From: Leisingera sp. ANG1
Lineage (GTDB): Bacteria; Pseudomonadota; Alphaproteobacteria; Rhodobacterales; Rhodobacteraceae
NCBI RefSeq assembly: GCF_000203975.2
Contig: NZ_AFCF02000009.1
Location: 62,001 to 126,000 of the forward strand
Direction of reading: 5' to 3'
DNA length: 64,000 bases
Position numbers and translations under genes: made by a program. Position 1 is the stretch's first letter, and every line of letters begins with the position of its first letter. Shown piece after piece: positions 59,884 through 64,000 of this stretch. The notes under the pieces are model-generated. The model had not been told where the DNA came from and ran no database searches. It was given only the letters and a program-made list of their open reading frames with translations.

Positions 59884-61176
59884 TCAGTTTCCGGAGCCGC
59901 TGTCCTCGCCGTCGCCTGACAGGGCGTTCGGATCAAAGACATTGCCGAAGCCGGAGTTGTTGCCCTGAGGCGCCTGCTCTGCCTCAGGCTCTGCCTCGCC
60001 TTCACCCGACAGACTGCCCGGGGCAAACACACCGCCAAAGCCGGAGTTGTTGCCGGAGCCGGTGGAGGGCGCGGTTGGTTCAGGGGCTTCGCCCTGCTGT
60101 TCCTGCAACTGCTGGCGGCGCAGTTCGCGCTGGCGGCGCAGTTCCTGGATGCGCTCTTCGGTCTCCAGGCGCTTTTGCTCCTGCACGTTGGCGATACACT
60201 GCTGCGGGCTGTAAACCGTTGCGGTTCCGACAACCGCAACTGTTACACAGGCAACAACCACAAGCGCTACCGCAGCAGCATTTGAGCTGAGGAAACCTGG
60301 AAGCCGCAGCTTGCCGCTCTCCAGCTCTTCCACGGTCGCCTTCTTGCGCGCCTCGGCCACCAGCTGCTTGCGGCGGATGCTGGCCTCGTTGAACAGCGCC
60401 GCAAAGACCGTCAGCACCACGATGATAAAGGCCAGGGCCGAGATCGCGGGCGTGATGCCGTAACGCACTTTCTGCGCCAGCTCGATGGTCAGCGTCGGGT
60501 ATTCACCGAAGGTGAAGGTGGTAGTGTTGTAGTTCTCAAAGCTCGCCAGGAACGCCAGCACCGCGGCGGAGGCGATGGCGGGCCGCATGAACGGCAGCAG
60601 AACCTTGCGGAAAGCCTGAGCATGGGTGGCCCCCAGATCCAGCGCCGCCTCTGTCAGGGCGATGTCATAGCGCTGCAGGCGCGCCACCAGCACCAGCATG
60701 CAATAGCTGGCGATGAAGGTGGACTGGCCGATGATGGTCAGGAACAAGCCGTTCGACAGGAAACTGTCGGCGCCAAGCCCCAGCATCCGGTTGATCCGGT
60801 CCCAGAATACCAGCGTCGAGATACCCAGCACCACGCCGGGGATCAGGATCGGCGCAATGATGACGGTGTAGTAGGTCGCCCTCAGCTTGGGCCAGATCTG
60901 GGTGAGCATCAGCGCGCCCGCCAGACCCATCGCCACCGACAGCACAACCGTGCCCGCCCCCACAAGGATCGAGTTCCAGATACCGTTCAAAATCCGCTCG
61001 TCCTGGAACAGGGCCGAGAACCACTCAAACGTCAGGCATTCCCAGGGGGTCATCCGCGGGAACGATGGCGAGTTGAAGGCGGTCGCCGACATGATCACCA
61101 GGGGGCCCAGCAGATAGGCAAAGAAGATCGCCAGATAGACCCAGAGGCTCAGGCGCATAAAGGTGAAGTTCTTCAT
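59884..61176 (-). CDS. potC: Polyamine-type ABC permease (PotC-like) with unusual C-terminal extension
   Basis: 430 residues, against about 265-280 usual for PotC. Residues 1-275 are a normal six-helix MetI-type permease with the coupling loop ALDLGATHAQAFRKVLLPFM and the start FFAYLLGPLVIMSATAFNSP. The extra part has one more hydrophobic helix (about 293-318, AAAVALVVVACVTVAVVGTA), a coiled coil (about 325-360, EERIQELRRQRELRRQQL), then two copies of NNSGFGxVFxPxxLSGxGE at residues 375 and 405. The extension is in frame with no break. Its start overlaps potB by 4 bases. Substrate class is judged from the operon, not from binding residues. Confidence 0.9.
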   Translation of the reverse strand: MKNFTFMRLSLWVYLAIFFAYLLGPLVIMSATAFNSPSFPRMTPWECLTFEWFSALFQDERILNGIWNSILVGAGTVVLSVAMGLAGALMLTQIWPKLRATYYTVIIAPILIPGVVLGISTLVFWDRINRMLGLGADSFLSNGLFLTIIGQSTFIASYCMLVLVARLQRYDIALTEAALDLGATHAQAFRKVLLPFMRPAIASAAVLAFLASFENYNTTTFTFGEYPTLTIELAQKVRYGITPAISALAFIIVVLTVFAALFNEASIRRKQLVAEARKKATVEELESGKLRLPGFLSSNAAAVALVVVACVTVAVVGTATVYSPQQCIANVQEQKRLETEERIQELRRQRELRRQQLQEQQGEAPEPTAPSTGSGNNSGFGGVFAPGSLSGEGEAEPEAEQAPQGNNSGFGNVFDPNALSGDGEDSGSGN

Positions 61177-62093
61177 TTGCCGATATCCCCCATGTTCACC
61201 TTGAACAAGCGCATGACCGCCAGCACCAGCAGGATACAGGTGACCAACAGAACCACCGCATAAGCAGCACCCTGCGGCCAGTCGGAATTGTCATTGAACT
61301 GCTGATAGATCAGCTGCGTGAACCACAGGGACGACGGGCCGCCGAGGATCTGCGGCGCCGCCAGTGCGCCCGCCGACAGCATGAACACCATGGTGCAGCC
61401 CGAAGAAATCCCCGGTTTGGCATAGGGAATGACCACCCGGCGGTGGATCATCGGCCAGCTGGCGCCCATGTCGCGCGCGGCCTCAATTTGGTTGCGGTCA
61501 AGGCTCTCGATCACGTTGTAGATCGGGAAGATCATCAGCAGGATGTAGGCATAGCCAAGCCCCGCATAAAGCGCGATGTCATTGCGGATGAAGTCAAAGG
61601 GCGTGTCGAAGATGCCGCTGCCCACCAAGAGGCTGTTCAGCACCCCGGTCTCGCCAAAGATGATGCGCAGTGCAAAGGCGCGCAGGATCTCGTTGATCCA
61701 GTACGGGATGATCAGCATCAGCGCGAAGATGCGGATATGGTTGCCCTTGGTCTGAGCCAGGTAATATGCGATCGGATAGCACAGGATCAGGTTGAAGATG
61801 GTGACGCAGACCGCCGCTACCAGGGTGCGGAAGAACACCTTGAGGTCGACCGCGTTATAGTCCTGGCTTCCGCCCTCCGGGCCGTAGATCAGGTATTTGT
61901 AGTTCTCCAGCGTATAGACGTCCTTGGGTCCGCCGATCTCCGGCGGCGGCAGGTTGGGACGGAACGAGAAGTCGAGCATCGACAGCTGCGGCAGAATGAT
62001 GAGGCCAATGGTCCAGAACAGGACCAGGCCCAGCATCAGACTGCCCATGCCGACGCCGTTGCGTTTGAAAAACTCCCTCAGGAAGCTTGGCAT
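61173..62093 (-). CDS. potB: Polyamine-type ABC permease (PotB-like)
   Basis: 306 residues from ATG 62093, preceded by a perfect aaggagg ribosome site on the minus strand. Six membrane segments, a first-periplasmic loop (FRPNLPPPEIGGPKDVYTLE), helices such as TIFNLILCYPIAYYLAQTKG, and the EAA coupling loop (EAARDMGASWPMIHRRVVIP). It pairs with the PotC-like permease through which substrate passes. The 4-base overlap with potC and 13-base gap to potA make a single operon. Spermidine/putrescine is the usual substrate class; glycine betaine-type substrates cannot be excluded. Confidence 0.94.
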   Translation of the reverse strand: MPSFLREFFKRNGVGMGSLMLGLVLFWTIGLIILPQLSMLDFSFRPNLPPPEIGGPKDVYTLENYKYLIYGPEGGSQDYNAVDLKVFFRTLVAAVCVTIFNLILCYPIAYYLAQTKGNHIRIFALMLIIPYWINEILRAFALRIIFGETGVLNSLLVGSGIFDTPFDFIRNDIALYAGLGYAYILLMIFPIYNVIESLDRNQIEAARDMGASWPMIHRRVVIPYAKPGISSGCTMVFMLSAGALAAPQILGGPSSLWFTQLIYQQFNDNSDWPQGAAYAVVLLVTCILLVLAVMRLFKVNMGDIGK

Positions 62094-62106
62094 GGTTTGG
62101 GCCTCC

Positions 62107-63219
62107 TTATTCCGCGGCCAGCTCACCGGCGGGAACACAGACGGCGTTCTTCGTCTCGTATTCCAGGGTGATATTCTGTCCGGTGTGATCCTCAAAGGAC
62201 TGGCCCAGATTGGGGATGGAGACCTTCAGCTCCTTACCGCCGTCGCCTTCCATGAAAATGTTGAAGACGTTGCCCTCAAACTCCTCGTGGTTGACCTTGG
62301 CCGTCACGAAATGGTCACCGGACGCGCCTTGCGGCGCCAAGGCAAAGGCCTCGGGGCGGATGAACATCATTGCATCGTCGCCTTCCTTCATCCTGCCCTG
62401 GTTGGCAGTGGAGATCCGCGCCACCAGTTCGCCGGAGCGGTTGGTCGCGATCAGAGCTTCATTGCCCATAACGCGCTTGACCTTGCCGCGGAAGACGTTG
62501 TTTTCGCCGACGAATGACGCCGCAAATGCGGTTGAGGGGTCGTTGTAGATGGTCTTGCCATCGGCGATCTGGTCAATGACGCCCGCCTTCATCACCGCGA
62601 TATTGTCGGACATGGTCAGCGCCTCGCCCTGGTCGTGGGTGATGTAGATGAAGGTGATGCCAACCCGCTGCTGAATCTCGCGCAGCTCGGTGCGCATGTG
62701 CTGGCGCAGCTTGAGATCCAAGGCCGACAGCGGCTCATCAAGCAGCAGCACATCCGGCTCTGCGCAGAGGGCGCGCGCAATCGCCACCCGCTGGCGCTGG
62801 CCGCCTGACAGTTCGGAGGGCAGCTTGTCGCCCTGTCCCGGCAGTGCGATCATGTCCAAGAGCTCATCCGCGCGCTTGCGGCGTTCCTTGGCAGAGGCGC
62901 CCTTGATTTCCATGGAAAAGGTGATGTTTTCCCAGATCTTCATCAGCGGGAACAGCGCCAGATTCTGGAAAATCAGCGCGGTCGGGCGTTTGTTCGGCCC
63001 GATCCCCTTCATGTCATTGCCGCCGATCAACACACGGCCGTCGCTCGGATCCAGAAAGCCGGAAACCGCGCGCAGGATCGTGGTCTTGCCGCAGCCCGAA
63101 GGCCCAAGGAAGGAAAAGAAATCCCCCCCATTGATGTTCACATTGGCATCTCGCACGGCGACAAAGTCACCGAAACGGATCCAGAGATTCTCGAGATCAA
63201 CGCCGACCCCAGCACTCAT
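62107..63219 (-). CDS. potA: Polyamine-type ABC ATPase (PotA-like)
   Basis: 370 residues from ATG 63219 with a ggggag ribosome site. Walker A FLGPSGCGKTT at about 38-48, Q-loop FQNLALFPLM, signature LSGGQRQRVAIARA, Walker B DVLLLDEPLSALD and switch His in YITHDQGEAL. A C-terminal TOBE-type regulatory domain (about 245-370: GENNVFRGKVKRVMGNEALI, MFIRPEAFALA) follows. It hydrolyses ATP to power the permeases. Upstream of it, 154 bases and one hairpin separate it from the substrate-binding protein gene. Confidence 0.96.
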   Translation of the reverse strand: MSAGVGVDLENLWIRFGDFVAVRDANVNINGGDFFSFLGPSGCGKTTILRAVSGFLDPSDGRVLIGGNDMKGIGPNKRPTALIFQNLALFPLMKIWENITFSMEIKGASAKERRKRADELLDMIALPGQGDKLPSELSGGQRQRVAIARALCAEPDVLLLDEPLSALDLKLRQHMRTELREIQQRVGITFIYITHDQGEALTMSDNIAVMKAGVIDQIADGKTIYNDPSTAFAASFVGENNVFRGKVKRVMGNEALIATNRSGELVARISTANQGRMKEGDDAMMFIRPEAFALAPQGASGDHFVTAKVNHEEFEGNVFNIFMEGDGGKELKVSIPNLGQSFEDHTGQNITLEYETKNAVCVPAGELAAE

Positions 63220-63330
63220 TTGGCTTCTCCCCAGGGTGCAGGTCCCCAATCCGGTGGCAAGCCACCGGCCCCGCTAGGCCTGCTTCCTGTTTCTATTCTT
63301 TTGTGATTGCGCCGCGCGGCACATGGCTGA

Positions 63331-63351
63331 CCCCCGGAAAAGATCCGGGGG
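63331..63351. terminator. Hairpin between binding-protein gene and ABC ATPase gene
   Basis: cccccgga pairs with tccggggg around a 5-base loop (8-bp stem). Placed after a binding-protein gene, it probably stabilises that upstream message and lowers read-through, as in many ABC operons; it has no T-run for the minus strand. Confidence 0.5.
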
Positions 63352-63373
63352 CCAAGTGTTTCAGGCGCAGTTG

Positions 63374-64000
63374 TTACGCGCTTTTGAACTTGTTGACGAA
63401 CTCGGTGCGCACGTCGGCGTACCAGGGTGCCTCTGCCGGCCAGGGGTTCAGGTTGGCCAGCGAATTGCCCGGATAAGCCTCGGCAAAGTTCTTCTTGTAG
63501 ACGTCGCCGGAGAAGCCGTCTGCGCCCAGCACCGGCGAGTTATATCCGTGGCTGTCGATCGCTTTGCCCGCGGGTTCCTGCTCATAGGCATAGGAGATGA
63601 AGGCATAGACCTGCTCTTCGTTCTGCGCGCCCACCGGCATCGAGATGCCGTCAACCCAGGCCATCGCGCCCTCAACAGGCGCCTGATAGTGCACCGGCTC
63701 CCCTGCGGATTTCAGCGCCAAGGGCGGGCCGTCCCAGGTCTGGCCAACCACCACGCCCTCGTTCAGGAGACCGTTTTTCTGGGTGTCGGCATCGTTCCAG
63801 ATCAGCTTGATGCGGTTCTTGCGCGCAACGCACCAGTCGGTGACCTGGCCCCAAACTTTCCGCATAGTTTCTTCATCGTCATAGGCCGCCCAGATCGAGC
63901 CAGGCTCCATCTCGCCCGAGGCTTCCATGTAAAGGCCCGCACCCAGCATCATCGAATGGGCCCGGCCCATGGTCTTGCCTGCATTCTCTTCGGACCAGAC
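63374..64000 (-). CDS. potD: Polyamine-type ABC substrate-binding protein (partial, N-terminus outside window)
   Basis: The C-terminal 208 residues are in the window; the gene enters from the right edge, as the frame is open to base 64000 (VWSEENAGKTMGRAH). It resembles extracellular solute-binding proteins of the spermidine/putrescine type: NDADTQKNGLLNEGVVVGQT, EGAMAWVDGISMPVGAQNEE, AYAFISYAYE-like QVYAFISYAYEQEPAGKAID, and the closing Trp-rich segment LANLNPWPAEAPWYADVRTE. The trailing part of the family (Trp and Asp residues lining the amine site) is visible but the signal peptide is not. First gene of the importer operon. Confidence 0.9.
   Translation of the reverse strand, partial: VWSEENAGKTMGRAHSMMLGAGLYMEASGEMEPGSIWAAYDDEETMRKVWGQVTDWCVARKNRIKLIWNDADTQKNGLLNEGVVVGQTWDGPPLALKSAGEPVHYQAPVEGAMAWVDGISMPVGAQNEEQVYAFISYAYEQEPAGKAIDSHGYNSPVLGADGFSGDVYKKNFAEAYPGNSLANLNPWPAEAPWYADVRTEFVNKFKSA

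Overview
The window looks like a chromosomal or chromid segment from a marine alphaproteobacterium of the Rhodobacterales, most likely the roseobacter group. The basis is the high GC content with GC-rich third codon positions, the compact che operon, the NavBac-type sodium channel and the gcv/lpd/lipA arrangement. No rRNA, tRNA, CRISPR array, insertion sequence or integrase was seen. This placement is an inference from gene content; no alignment was run.

Region 1 (1-38.9 kb) is a large type VI secretion system (T6SS) locus. It opens with a divergent minus-strand operon of a cytoplasmic hypothetical protein, a periplasmic protein, and an ExbB/ExbD-type proton-channel pair (ExbD is cut by the window edge). 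The plus strand then carries tssA-tssB-tssC-hcp, a strong terminator, and tagJ-tssE-tssF-tssG-tssH(clpV). Next come three unusual genes: a helical protein with a hydrophobic hairpin, a voltage-gated sodium channel, and a 1695-residue sheath-protein fusion (TssB + about 950 acidic repeat residues + second TssB-like domain + truncated TssC). The locus continues with vgrG, a DUF6931-like gene, PAAR, an FHA protein, tssK-tssL-tssM, tagF and the PP2C phosphatase pppA. Facing it on the minus strand are the membrane Ser/Thr kinase ppkA and an OmpA-family protein, followed by a membrane-anchored M15 peptidoglycan peptidase, a Gly/Asp-repeat secreted protein and a caspase-like/Sel1/peptidoglycan-binding protein. 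All core T6SS parts except the lipoprotein TssJ are visible, with a complete threonine-phosphorylation regulatory set (PpkA, PppA, FHA, TagF).

Region 2 (38.9-49.5 kb) is chemosensory. A minus-strand operon encodes STAS, CheY, CheA, CheW, CheR, a second CheY and a small protein with a CheZ/CheT-like DxxxQ signature; cheB is not in the window. A divergent transducer gene with a good sigma-54-type promoter lies upstream. Three stacked two-component genes follow, the last (receiver-histidine kinase) broken by an apparent one-base deletion.

Region 3 (49.7-58.8 kb) is a complete glycine oxidation unit: a minus-strand XRE-cupin regulator divergent from lpd-lipA-agcS-gcvT-gcvH-gcvP. It encodes glycine uptake, all four glycine cleavage proteins and the lipoyl synthase needed to activate GcvH, with GC-rich hairpins between several genes.

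Region 4 (58.8-64 kb) holds a GlxA/AraC-type regulator, a bidirectional terminator and a minus-strand polyamine-type ABC importer (substrate-binding protein cut by the window end, ATPase, two permeases). The second permease has an odd C-terminal extension with a duplicated motif.

The best candidate for something undescribed is the 13.1-20.4 kb insert in the T6SS operon: the pore-former-like protein, the Nav channel and the acidic-repeat sheath fusion, the last two overlapping by 8 bases.
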